Position numbers and translations under genes: made by a program. A DNA stretch of 64,000 nucleotides, from contig NZ_AMQY01000023.1 of NCBI RefSeq assembly GCF_000334215.1, positions 124,001-188,000 on the forward strand, read 5' to 3'. The notes under the pieces were generated by a model. That model did no database searches and had not been told where the DNA came from. It worked only from the letters and a program-made list of their open reading frames with translations. This document shows positions 19,576-26,853 of the stretch, piece by piece. Source of the DNA: Vreelandella jeotgali Hwa. Its GTDB lineage: Bacteria; Pseudomonadota; Gammaproteobacteria; Pseudomonadales; Halomonadaceae. Numbering within the stretch: the first letter of the stretch is position 1; each line of letters starts with the position of its first letter.

Positions 19576-19608
19576 TCCGGCCCGCTTTTTGATACAGCGC
19601 CTCCCTGT

Positions 19609-19662
19609 AGCACCAAAAAGCAAAAGAGCACCAAAAAGCAAAAGAGCACCAAAAAGCAAAAG
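19609..19662. repeat. perfect 18-bp tandem repeat, 3 copies
   Basis: The unit agcaccaaaaagcaaaag occurs three times without a mismatch at 19609-19626, 19627-19644 and 19645-19662, between the secF stop and the left arm of its terminator. It is the only undiverged array in the window and so the most recent expansion. Confidence 0.95.
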
Positions 19663-19710
19663 CCCCTGCCGATATATAATGAACTGACCCCATAAAGTTG
19701 GACGGTTCAT

Positions 19711-20563
19711 TTAGCTGGCACCCAAGGCCTGAGTCCTGTACTGCACAGGGCTCAGGCCTTTTAGCGTCAACTTAATGCGTTCGTGATTATAGTAGTGGAT
19801 GTAGTGGTCGAGTCCTCGCTGCAGTTGCTCAAGCGTCTCGAAACCGATTCAGATAAAAGTACTCGGCCTTGAGGGTGCCAAAAAAGCTCTCCATCGCTGC
19901 ATTGTCCAGGCAGTTGCCTTTACGTGACATGCTTTGAATCAGGGATCGCTCCTTCAGCAAGCGCCGGTAAGCCGGGTGCTGATAATGCCAGCCTTGATCG
20001 GAGTGCAGCTGCGGCTTGTCCGCTGGCTCCAACCGAGTCAACGCCTTGTGCATCATATCGATCACCAGGGAGAGCACGGGGCGCTTGCCGGTCTGGTAGG
20101 CCACGATTTCGCCGTTATAGAGATCCATGACCGGCGATAGATAGAGCTTCTGGCCGTTGACGCTGAACTCCGTGATATCGGTGACCCACTTCTGGTTCGG
20201 ACGTTGTGCCTGGAACTGACGATCGAGCAGATTGGGCGCGATTCGTCCTGCGCTTCCTCGATAGGATCGGTATCGTTTTCGGCGTACCAGTGACCTCAGG
20301 CCCAGACTCTTCATCAGTCGCTGCACGGTCTTGTGGTTGACTGTCTCGCCCGCCTGTTTCAAGGCCGCGGTGATGCGACGGTAACCGTAACGCCCCGATG
20401 GTGGTCGTAGATTTGGCGTATACGCGTTTTCAGAGCCGCGTATTTGTCACCGGTGTTCTGGGCCTTGCGTTGATAGTAAAACGTGCTGCGCGAGAGACCG
20501 GCCGCTCGCAGCAGCAAGGCGAGGGTGTGCTCATGCCTTAATCCCTGGACGACTTGCGCTTTT
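19711..20563 (-). pseudogene. IS150-like transposase orfB (DDE, rve domain), frameshifted
   Basis: Conceptual translation in the -1 frame relative to orfA gives GLRHEHTLALLLRAAGLSRS and continues in several frames into an InsK-like transposase. Recognisable blocks are YRSYRGSAGRIAPNLL, WVTDITEFSVNGQKLYLSPV (first Asp), HSDQGWHYQHPAYRRLL (second Asp), SMSRKGNCLDNAAMESFFGT (Glu) and a C-terminal HYIHYYNHERIKLTLKG. Two frameshifts interrupt it: a missing base in the C-run at 20393-20396 (before the expected GRYGYRR) and an extra base in the A-run at 19841-19843 (after YLNRF). The longest intact piece is 19829-20362. All DDE residues survive but the protein cannot be made whole. Confidence 0.85.
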
Positions 20564-20593
20564 TGCCTCGCGCCACGTCCTGCTCTGCCTGGA

Positions 20594-21064
20594 TCAAGGC
20601 ATCGAGCTTTTTAGATAGGCGTTCTCGGCACGCAGGTAGGCGAGTTCTTTCAGCAACGCCTCTTGAGAGCGCTCTTTATCAGGTAGGGGCGGTGAAGGAG
20701 GCTTCTTTGACATCGGGCGGCGTCCTTTGCGCTGAGGTTCCAGGGCAGTCAGACCCCCACTATGGTACTGACGCTCCCATCTGCCAATAGCGCTGCGCTC
20801 ACGGATATCGAACAGGGCCGCAGCCTGGCGTTGTGACAAGCCATCCCGCCACATTCGCTCAAGCACCTCCCGCTTGAAGGCCGCACTGTGGTGACTGTAC
20901 TTCTTGCGCAGGCCCGACACGCCATGCTGTCGATAGGTTGCCAGCCATTGCCGGATGGTGGACACATCCACGCCATACTGGCGAGCCACTTCCCCCTGGC
21001 TGATGTCCTCGCGTAAACACTGCTGAATAACCCGCAGCTTGAAGCTCTCGTCATATTTCGCCAT
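20594..21064 (-). pseudogene. IS150-like orfA (HTH transposition protein), C-terminally frameshifted
   Basis: Starts at ATG 21064 (MAKYDESFKLRVIQQCLRE) and encodes two helix-turn-helix repeats typical of InsJ-like OrfA, then a leucine-zipper-like segment (LLKELAYLRAENAYLK). At 20608-20612 a run of five T's (plus strand) appears to lack one base: restoring it would continue LKKLDALIQAEQDVARGKK and stop at 20538. As it stands the frame ends in SSMP at 20594. The natural -1 ribosomal slippage site to orfB is probably the A5G tract at 20560-20564, now out of frame. Confidence 0.85.
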
Positions 21065-21132
21065 CAAAAACACCCCGAAGGTTGGATGATGTCCAACTTT
21101 CGGGGTGCAGTTCATAATCGACAGGGGCTTTT

Positions 21133-21214
21133 TAATGCGACGCTTATACGACCCGGCGGATTACAACTATTGGTCGGTTTACGTCTACCGGCGGATCAGG
21201 ACTACCGGCGGATT
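21133..21214. repeat. 17-bp tandem array, about 4-5 units, 3' of suhB
   Basis: On the minus strand, after the suhB stop, the units read taatccgccggtagtcc, tgatccgccggtagacg, taaaccgaccaatagttg and taatccgccgggtcgta, then a decayed fifth unit up to the terminator arm. Confidence 0.75.
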
Positions 21215-22007
21215 AAAAATGCGGCGTCAGCTGCTTGACCAGGGCCTTGTAAAGACGCGGACCGGCGGCCATCAGCACGCCTTCGGGCTTTAGCGCCGGC
21301 TGGCCGTCGGGGGTGCCCATCAGCGCGCCGGATTCCTTTAGCAGCAGCATCCCCGGGTACATGTCCGATTCGCTGAGTCCGGTCACAAAGGCGCTGTCCA
21401 CGCGGCCGGCGGCCACTTCGCAGATATCCAGCAGCCCGCTGCCGGTCGCTACCATGGCTTCGACGGTCGGTCCCAGCTGCTGGGTCAGCGTCATATAAGC
21501 GGGCAGATGGCGCTGGCGCAGCCAGGTGGGCGGCAGGCTCAGCGCGGTGCGGGTGCCGCCCAGCGCCGTGGCCTTGCTGACACGCATGCGCTTGTCGTTG
21601 TGCTGGGCACCGCCGCCGCGGGTGGCGAGGTACTCATCATCTGAAAACGGGCAGATAATCACCGCGTGTTCAGGCCTGCCTTTAACCCGGCACACAACCG
21701 AAATCGCGAAATTCACGCCGGCAACGGCAAGGCTGGAATCGCCGTGCATGGGTTCAATGTGCCAGACGGTATCCTGACCCTCGCCCTCGCCGGCGCGGTA
21801 CTGGGTAAAGCGGCCGACGATGCCGTGCTGCGGGTAGCCGCGCTCCAGCTGCTGAACGATAGTCGCTTCGGCCTTGCCGGCGGTATCGGTCAGCAGCTGC
21901 GTCAGGTTGGTGGCATCGTGAGCGTTTTCAATGCGCTCGCGGATACGGAGAAATTGATCAGCGGCCTTGCGCGTTGCGCGCAGCGTGAACTGAACCATCG
22001 GATTCAT
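21213..22007 (-). CDS. suhB: SuhB-type inositol monophosphatase family protein, catalytic residues replaced
   Basis: 264 residues aligned end to end with SuhB (MNPMVQFTLRATRKAADQ versus MHPMLNIAVRAARKAGN; YPQHGIV; RGGGAQHN; AAGRVDSAF). The metal/phosphate residues are lost: the TEESGE motif is replaced by GRFTQYR, and the DPLDGTT motif reads EPMHGDS (E85, H88). Only the late Asp (SESD for PWD) remains. Phosphatase activity is therefore unlikely. E. coli SuhB also acts non-enzymatically in the Nus-factor rRNA antitermination complex, a role that does not need catalysis, and its position (secF-suhB-trmJ) is the usual suhB locus. I infer a structural antitermination role; a true IMPase may exist elsewhere. 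Confidence 0.85.
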   Translation of the reverse strand: MNPMVQFTLRATRKAADQFLRIRERIENAHDATNLTQLLTDTAGKAEATIVQQLERGYPQHGIVGRFTQYRAGEGEGQDTVWHIEPMHGDSSLAVAGVNFAISVVCRVKGRPEHAVIICPFSDDEYLATRGGGAQHNDKRMRVSKATALGGTRTALSLPPTWLRQRHLPAYMTLTQQLGPTVEAMVATGSGLLDICEVAAGRVDSAFVTGLSESDMYPGMLLLKESGALMGTPDGQPALKPEGVLMAAGPRLYKALVKQLTPHF

Positions 22008-22274
22008 GGGCGAGCCTTGTGACGGTTAAGGTTAAAGACAGGACTGTTAAAGAACGGTGAAGCCGGGAGCGAACGCGCAAAATACATCGCGGACGCAAAC
22101 AATAAGGGAATAAAGCACGACGGCGAACGGCGTACTCGCGGCGGGATTCTAGCAGAGCTCGTGCCGGGGTGCCATGCAGACATGATAGACTCGGGCCCTC
22201 TCGCACAGCGCTTTTCATTTGTCCGGGCCCGGATTTGTCCGGCAATTTACTGACACTCACTACCGAGTCACCCC
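22008..22274. other. 267-bp divergent spacer suhB/trmJ
   Basis: No gene seen. A small dyad, gtccgggcccgga, lies near 22218-22232 ahead of trmJ. No promoter on either strand is close enough to consensus to call. Confidence 0.4.
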
Positions 22275-23051
22275 ATGCTTGAGCGTCTTCGCATCGTCCT
22301 TATCGGCACCAGCCACTCGGGCAACATCGGCGGCGTTGCCCGCGCCATGCACAACATGGGGCTGGCCGATCTGGCCCTGGTCGCCCCACGCTGCCAGGTT
22401 ATCGACCAGGAAAGCATTTCCCGAGCCTCGGGCGCCGACCACCTGCTGCACAGCGCCAGTGTCAGCGAGACGCTGGACAGTGCCGTGGCCGACTGCACCC
22501 TGGTCGCAGGTGCCAGCGCTCGCTCGCGCACCCTGCCCTGGCCTATGCTCTCGCCCCGACAGCTGGCCGATCGACTGCCCGCGGAATGCGAGGCAGACAG
22601 CGCGCGGGTCGCGCTGGTTTTCGGTCGCGAAGACAGCGGCCTGACCAACGATGAGCTCCACCGCTGTCACGCCCACATCCATATTCCCGTGAACGCCGAC
22701 TTCAGCTCGCTGAATCTGGCGTCAGCGGTGCAGGTGATCGCGTATGAATGCCGCATGAAATGGCTGGAACAGCCGTCGGCACCCACCGCCGACGCGCCCG
22801 ACAGCACGCTGCCGCCGGAGCAGCGCCCGGTATCCCATGCGGATCTGGAGCGCTATTTCACCCACCTTGAGCAAACGCTGACAACCATCGGCTTTCACGA
22901 TCCGGACAAGCCACGCCAGCTGATGGCGCGCCTGCGGCGGCTGTACCTGCGCGCCCGCCCCGAAGCGCTCGAACTCAACATACTGCGTGGCGTCCTGACG
23001 GCGACCGAGAAAGCCGCCACCGACCGGGCCAGCCGGCCGCCACGCCCTTGA
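22275..23051 (+). CDS. trmJ: tRNA (cytidine/uridine-2'-O)-methyltransferase TrmJ
   Basis: A 258-residue SPOUT-class methyltransferase that 2'-O-methylates position 32 of tRNAs using SAM. N-terminal VLIGTSHSGNIGGVARAMHNMGL, central LVFGREDSGLTNDEL and the knot segment VNADFSSLNLASAVQVIAYE are diagnostic. The C-terminal tail (residues about 175-258) is the TrmJ dimer/tRNA-binding extension. It is divergent from suhB and 78 bases ahead of cysE, the same order as in pseudomonads. Confidence 0.95.
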   Translation: MLERLRIVLIGTSHSGNIGGVARAMHNMGLADLALVAPRCQVIDQESISRASGADHLLHSASVSETLDSAVADCTLVAGASARSRTLPWPMLSPRQLADRLPAECEADSARVALVFGREDSGLTNDELHRCHAHIHIPVNADFSSLNLASAVQVIAYECRMKWLEQPSAPTADAPDSTLPPEQRPVSHADLERYFTHLEQTLTTIGFHDPDKPRQLMARLRRLYLRARPEALELNILRGVLTATEKAATDRASRPPRP

Positions 23052-23129
23052 ATCCGGTCATTGGCGCCGCCAGTGTTGACCTGCCGGCACCCTGCCGCCG
23101 GACGCCCCACCCATTGAAGGAAAGGCCGC

Positions 23130-24020
23130 ATGTTTCAACGCCTGCGTGAAGATATCAACAGCGTGTTTGTCCGCGATCCGGCGGCACGCAACTTTTTTGA
23201 AGTCCTGACCAACTACCCGGGGCTGCATGCGCTGCTCATGCACCGCTGCCATCACTGGCTGTGGAACAAGCGCGCCAGGTGGCTGGCACGCACGCTGTCG
23301 ACCTTTGCCCGCTTTCTGACCGGTATCGAGATTCACCCCGGCGCCACCATCGGCCGACGCTTTTTCATCGACCACGGCATGGGCGTCGTCATCGGCGAAA
23401 CGGCGCTGATCGGCGATGACGTGACTCTCTATCACGGCGTTACCCTGGGCGGCACCAGCTGGCACAAGGGCAAGCGCCACCCAACCCTGGGCGACGGCGT
23501 GATCATCGGCGCCGGCGCCAAGATTCTGGGGCCGCTGACCCTCGAAGCCGGCGTCAAGGTCGGCTCCAACGCCGTGGTTACAAAGGATGTTCCCGAAGGT
23601 GCCACCGTGGTCGGCATTCCCGGCAAGATCGTCAAGAGCGCCGAGCCGGATAGCGAGCAGTCGCTGGACGTGGACCCTGACAGGCGCGAAGCCATGCGTC
23701 AGAAGTTCGGCTTTGACGCCTACGGCGTCAGCCAGGACATGCCCGACCCGGTAGCCCGCTCGATGCAGGCCATGCTTGACCACATGCACGCGGTTGACGA
23801 ACGCGTCGAGCAAATGTGCTCAACGCTCAGTCGGCTGGATACCAGCTACCGCAATGGCGATCTGCCCGAACTGCACAACGAGGATTTTGCCGCCGTGCTG
23901 GGCGAAGCCGCGGTCAACTGCGCCGACCACGCCGCCGGCGAGAACCAGCGCCATGATGACAACCCGGCCGACGACAAGCCGGATCATGACAAGGCGGATA
24001 CCTGCGACGGTAAAGGTTGA
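23130..24020 (+). CDS. cysE: serine O-acetyltransferase CysE
   Basis: CysE makes O-acetylserine for cysteine synthesis. The left-handed beta-helix hexapeptide repeats run from about residue 60 to 165 ([57 protein letters not shown]). The catalytic Asp/His lie in FIDHG and [14 protein letters not shown]. At 296 residues it is longer than average because of an acidic, His/Asp-rich C-terminal tail ([20 protein letters not shown]). AAGGAAAGG precedes the ATG. Placed before iscR-iscS, where its product supplies the cysteine used by IscS. The iscR -35 box overlaps its stop codon. Confidence 0.94.
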   Translation: MFQRLREDINSVFVRDPAARNFFEVLTNYPGLHALLMHRCHHWLWNKRARWLARTLSTFARFLTGIEIHPGATIGRRFFIDHGMGVVIGETALIGDDVTLYHGVTLGGTSWHKGKRHPTLGDGVIIGAGAKILGPLTLEAGVKVGSNAVVTKDVPEGATVVGIPGKIVKSAEPDSEQSLDVDPDRREAMRQKFGFDAYGVSQDMPDPVARSMQAMLDHMHAVDERVEQMCSTLSRLDTSYRNGDLPELHNEDFAAVLGEAAVNCADHAAGENQRHDDNPADDKPDHDKADTCDGKG

Positions 24021-24046
24021 CCCTGACGCTCGGGCTTTCCCATAAT
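24017..24046 (+). promoter_or_regulatory. probable iscR promoter
   Basis: TTGACC (24017-24022), an 18-base spacer and CATAAT (24041-24046) lie about 50 bases before the iscR ATG; the -35 covers the cysE stop codon. I do not see a clear type 1 IscR site, so autoregulation is not evident from sequence. Confidence 0.65.
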
Positions 24047-24094
24047 AGCCGTGTTTTCATCTTTAACGCGCTCAGACGAGCGTCGGGGGTCGTC

Positions 24095-24562
24095 ATGCGC
24101 TTGACCACCAAGGGCCGCTACGCCGTTACTGCCATGCTGGACCTGGCGATCAACGCCGACACTGCGCCCACCAGTCTGGGCGATATCGCTCGGCGCCAGG
24201 GGATTTCGCTGTCCTACCTCGAGCAGCTGTTTGCCCGTCTGCGCCGCTCGGGCCTGGTCAAAAGCATACGCGGGCCGGGCGGCGGCTATCTGCTGACCCG
24301 GGCCCCCGATGCCATCAGCGTTTCCAGCATCGTGGACGCCGTGGACGAAAGCGTGGACGCGACCCGCTGCCAAGGACTCTCGGACTGCCAGCAGGGCAAT
24401 ACCTGCCTGACGCATCACCTCTGGTGCGAGCTGTCCGACCAGATTCGCCGGTTTCTTGAAGACGTAACTCTCGAGCAGCTTCGCTCGCGCTCCGATGTTC
24501 AGCAGATCGCCATACGCCAGCAGACCGGGCAGGATACCGGCATCCTGGCCTCCGCGCCCTAG
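24095..24562 (+). CDS. iscR: Fe-S cluster assembly transcriptional regulator IscR
   Basis: A 155-residue Rrf2-family repressor that senses [2Fe-2S] status. N-terminal winged helix [21 protein letters not shown]-reading [20 protein letters not shown] with SIRGPGGGY in the wing, and cluster ligands C-x5-C-x5-C-xx-H ([20 protein letters not shown]), all intact. ATG 24095 is chosen by homology; upstream sequence is spacer. It heads a reduced isc cluster with iscS 42 bases downstream. Confidence 0.96.
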   Translation: MRLTTKGRYAVTAMLDLAINADTAPTSLGDIARRQGISLSYLEQLFARLRRSGLVKSIRGPGGGYLLTRAPDAISVSSIVDAVDESVDATRCQGLSDCQQGNTCLTHHLWCELSDQIRRFLEDVTLEQLRSRSDVQQIAIRQQTGQDTGILASAP

Positions 24563-24604
24563 CCGGCGCCCTTCCACGCCTTTCCTTACGCGAAGTCAAC
24601 CGCC

Positions 24605-25789
24605 ATGACCGATGTCACGCCCTCGCTACCCGTTTATCTCGACTATGCCGCCACCACGCCGGTGGACGATCGTGTTGCCGCCGTCATGCAGCGCTACCTG
24701 ACCGTCGATCAGCTCTACGCCAACCCGGCATCGCGCAGCCACATGCTCGGCTGGCAGGCCGAGCAGGCCGTGGAACAGGCGCGTCGTCAGGTCGCCGATA
24801 GCCTTCACGCCGACCCGCGTGAAATCGTCTGGACCAGCGGCGCCACCGAGGCCGACAACCTCGCGCTGACCGGCTTCATGCGCGCCAATCGCGAGCGCGG
24901 CATGCACCTGGTGACCTCGATCATCGAGCACAAGGCGGTGGTGGATACCGCCAGCGCGCTGGAGCTCGAAGGCTTCGAGGTGACCTGGCTGACGCCGGGA
25001 ACCGACGGCTGTATTACCCCGGAGCAGCTGCGCCACGCCATGCGCGACGACACCGCGCTGGTGTCGCTGATGGCGGTCAACAACGAGCTGGGCAGCGTCA
25101 ACGACATAGCCGCCCTGGCCGCCGTGGCCCACGAGTTCGGCGCCGCCTTTCATAGCGACGCCGCCCAGGCCATCGGCCGCATCCCGCTGGACGTGGAGGC
25201 GCAGGGCATTGACCTCATGTCGCTGTCGGCGCACAAGGCCTACGGCCCCAAGGGTGTCGGCGCGCTGTACGTCCGGCGTCACCCGGATATTCGCGTGGAA
25301 GCGCTGATTCACGGCGGCGGCCACGAGCGCGGCATGCGCTCGGGCACGCTACCCACGCACCAGATTGCCGGCATGGGCAAGGCTTTTGCGCTCATGGCTC
25401 AGGAAGGCGACGCCGACCAGGCGCACATCGCCGGGCTGGCCGAACGTTTTATGGCCGGCATTGCCCAAACGGGTGGTATCTACCACAACGCCGGCGACGG
25501 CCACCACGTCCCCAACATCATCAATCTGGCGTTTGACGGCATTGACGGCGAGTCGCTGCTGATGGCGCTGCGCGACGTGGCGGTATCCACCGGGTCGGCG
25601 TGCAACTCGGCGAGCGTCGACCCGTCCTACGTGCTGCTGGGCGCGGGTGTGCCGCGCTCGCTGGCGCTGTCGTCACTGCGCTTCAGCTTCGGTCGCTTTA
25701 CCACCGAAGCCGATATCGACCACGCTCTGGGCGTGCTGCAACACGCCGTAAGCGGCCTGCGGGCGCCTGCCCCCGCAGGCTCCGGATGA
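24605..25789 (+). CDS. iscS: cysteine desulfurase IscS
   Basis: A PLP enzyme that takes sulfur from cysteine for Fe-S clusters and tRNA thiolation. 394 residues (E. coli 404). N-terminal PVYLDYAATTPVD, PLP Lys211 in SLSAHKAYGPKG, persulfide Cys333 in VSTGSACNSASV. The C-terminus lacks the last residues that in E. coli bind IscU (the LAWAHH-type end) and finishes in an Ala/Pro-rich tail, in keeping with the absence of iscU from this locus (inference). It is followed by a terminator-like structure and then iscA. Confidence 0.94.
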   Translation: MTDVTPSLPVYLDYAATTPVDDRVAAVMQRYLTVDQLYANPASRSHMLGWQAEQAVEQARRQVADSLHADPREIVWTSGATEADNLALTGFMRANRERGMHLVTSIIEHKAVVDTASALELEGFEVTWLTPGTDGCITPEQLRHAMRDDTALVSLMAVNNELGSVNDIAALAAVAHEFGAAFHSDAAQAIGRIPLDVEAQGIDLMSLSAHKAYGPKGVGALYVRRHPDIRVEALIHGGGHERGMRSGTLPTHQIAGMGKAFALMAQEGDADQAHIAGLAERFMAGIAQTGGIYHNAGDGHHVPNIINLAFDGIDGESLLMALRDVAVSTGSACNSASVDPSYVLLGAGVPRSLALSSLRFSFGRFTTEADIDHALGVLQHAVSGLRAPAPAGSG

Positions 25790-25812
25790 CGCCGCCAACA
25801 CTCGGCGTTTTT
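25755..25812 (+). terminator. probable terminator between iscS and iscA
   Basis: A 9-bp perfect stem at the iscS 3' end (gcctgcggg 25755-25763 with cccgcaggc 25772-25780) is followed by a 6-bp stem (acgccg 25789-25794 with cggcgt 25803-25808) running into TTTTT. The second stem overlaps the iscS stop codon. iscA is therefore probably only partly co-transcribed with iscRS. Confidence 0.6.
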
Positions 25813-25858
25813 CACGTTACGTTTTTCACAGCAGGACGGTTTCAACAGGAGGTCACTC

Positions 25859-26185
25859 ATGGCCACACTCAATATCACGCCGGCTGCTGCCGAGCAGATT
25901 CAGCATGTGCTTACCGAACGCGGCGAAGGCCTTGGCCTACGCGTATCGGTCAAGCCGTCGGGCTGTTCCGGCTACAGCTACGTGCTTGACTTCGCTGACG
26001 ATACCGCCGCGGACGACATCAGCTTTGAAGACCACGGCGCCCGGGTGTTTGTCGCTCCGGATGCGCTGGAGATGCTCGACGGCAGTGAAGTCGACTACGT
26101 CAACGAAGGGTTGAACCGCTATTTCCGCTTCAATAACCCCAACGTCACCGACGAATGCGGCTGCGGCGAAAGTTTCACCGTTTAA
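25859..26185 (+). CDS. iscA: A-type Fe-S carrier, IscA-like
   Basis: A 108-residue HesB/IscA-family protein with the three conserved cysteines: KPSGCSGYSY and the C-terminal DECGCGESF pair. A-type proteins bind iron or a cluster and deliver it to apoproteins. It could equally be named ErpA or SufA on sequence alone; IscA is chosen for the position after iscS. CAGGAGGT precedes the ATG. The scaffold IscU, which normally lies between iscS and iscA, is not in the 69-base gap, nor are hscB, hscA or fdx downstream. Confidence 0.9.
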   Translation: MATLNITPAAAEQIQHVLTERGEGLGLRVSVKPSGCSGYSYVLDFADDTAADDISFEDHGARVFVAPDALEMLDGSEVDYVNEGLNRYFRFNNPNVTDECGCGESFTV

Positions 26186-26226
26186 CCCCGCCGACGCCGG
26201 CAGTATTCACGGCCACGCTGAAACGC

Positions 26227-26232
26227 TATAAT
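26227..26232 (+). promoter_or_regulatory. -10 box of the ndk promoter
   Basis: A perfect TATAAT between iscA and ndk. The best -35 candidate is a weak TTCACG at 26206-26211 with a 15-base gap. Transcription would start near 26239, just before the two alternative hairpins. Confidence 0.55.
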
Positions 26233-26240
26233 TGCTCCTC

Positions 26241-26316
26241 CCGCTGCCTGCCGGCCAATGCCCGGCGGGCAGCGGCGCAATTTGTCTGCCGCCCTGCCCG
26301 CCGGGGCGGCCTTCTT
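26241..26316 (+). promoter_or_regulatory. attenuator-like leader of ndk with mutually exclusive hairpins
   Basis: Segment 1 (ccgctgcctgccgg, 26241-26254) pairs with segment 2 (ccggcgggcagcgg, 26262-26275) over 14 bp with one G-U. Segment 2 also pairs with segment 3 (ctgcccgccggg, 26294-26305) over 12 bp, extended past a 2-nt bulge. The second hairpin ends in CGGCCTTCTTTT. Only one can form at a time, as in transcription attenuation. Sensor and terminator strength are unknown. Confidence 0.55.
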
Positions 26317-26345
26317 TTACGTCCCCCAGCTGGAGAATGCTTAAC

Positions 26346-26771
26346 ATGGCGAACGAACGTACGCTTTCCATCATCAAGCCCGACGCCGTCGCTCAGAACG
26401 CCATCGGCGAGATCGTTGCCCGCTTCGAGAAAGCGGGCCTCAAGGTCGTCGCCAGCAAAATGCTGCACCTGAGCGAAGAAAACGCCGGCGGCTTCTATGC
26501 CGAACACAAGGAGCGTCCGTTCTACGGTGCTCTGGTCGGCTTCATGACCTCGGGCCCGGTGATCGTTCAGGTGCTGGAAGGCGAAGACGCCATTGCCAAA
26601 AACCGCGACCTGATGGGCGCTACCAACCCGAAAGATGCTGAAGCCGGCACCATTCGCGCCGACTTCGCCGAAACCATCGACGCCAACGCCGTTCACGGCT
26701 CCGACTCCGTGGAAAGCGCCGAGCGCGAGATTGCCTACTTCTTCGGCAACGACGAAATCTGCCCGCGCTGA
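26346..26771 (+). CDS. ndk: nucleoside diphosphate kinase Ndk
   Basis: Ndk transfers the gamma-phosphate of ATP to NDPs through a phosphohistidine and balances NTP/dNTP pools. 141 residues, with [17 protein letters not shown] at the N-terminus, [11 protein letters not shown], and the active-site His in [23 protein letters not shown] 26346 ([13 protein letters not shown]) is the family start; the frame is open 38 codons further but that covers the leader hairpins. GGAG lies ten bases upstream. The ndk-rlmN-pilW order is conserved. Confidence 0.96.
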   Translation: MANERTLSIIKPDAVAQNAIGEIVARFEKAGLKVVASKMLHLSEENAGGFYAEHKERPFYGALVGFMTSGPVIVQVLEGEDAIAKNRDLMGATNPKDAEAGTIRADFAETIDANAVHGSDSVESAEREIAYFFGNDEICPR

Positions 26772-26812
26772 TACGCGCCGCAGGGCAACCTTTTCCGTTG
26801 CCGGCCATTTTT

Positions 26813-26836
26813 GCGGGAGCCCGGCTCCCGCCTTTA
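26813..26836 (+). terminator. possible terminator after ndk
   Basis: gcgggagc and gctcccgc form a perfect 8-bp stem with a ccg loop (26813-26831), followed by CTTTATTCC. The T-tract is weak, and the hairpin lies only 22 bases before rlmN. Confidence 0.5.
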
Positions 26837-26853
26837 TTCCGACGCTGAGCACC

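Larger units (their letters stand above)
19680..21114 (-). mobile_element. IS3-family (IS150-group-like) insertion sequence, decayed
   Basis: A 1435-bp element. The terminal inverted repeats begin TGAACTGACCCC at the left and, reverse-complemented, TGAACTGCACCCC at the right, both followed by AAAGTTGGA. A 3-bp target duplication TAA (19677-19679 and 21115-21117) flanks it, normal for this family. On the minus strand it has an orfA (helix-turn-helix) and an orfB (DDE transposase) resembling InsJ/InsK of IS150. Three single-base indels break the reading frames, so the copy looks non-autonomous. Confidence 0.93.
19658..21132. terminator. secF/suhB bidirectional terminator, split by an IS
   Basis: aaaagcccctgccga (19658-19672) and tcgacaggggctttt (21118-21132) are complementary over 15 bp with one C-A mismatch. 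With the IS and one copy of its 3-bp target duplication removed, they form a hairpin with a 7-nt loop (TATATAA) flanked by A- and T-runs, a classic bidirectional terminator for the convergent secF and suhB genes. The IS lies at the 3' side of the loop. Confidence 0.85.

Noticed and set aside
19600-21220. CRISPR array from regularly spaced repeats around the IS
   Set aside because: The repeats are contiguous without unique spacers, and no cas gene is present.
24017-24094. IscR-type autoregulatory site
   Set aside because: No match to the type 1 or type 2 IscR motif could be seen around the iscR promoter.
26258-26344. A 28-codon upstream ORF ending two bases before the ndk start
   Set aside because: It has no ribosome-binding site and its codons are explained by the GC-rich hairpins; chance in high-GC DNA is likely, though a leader peptide cannot be excluded.
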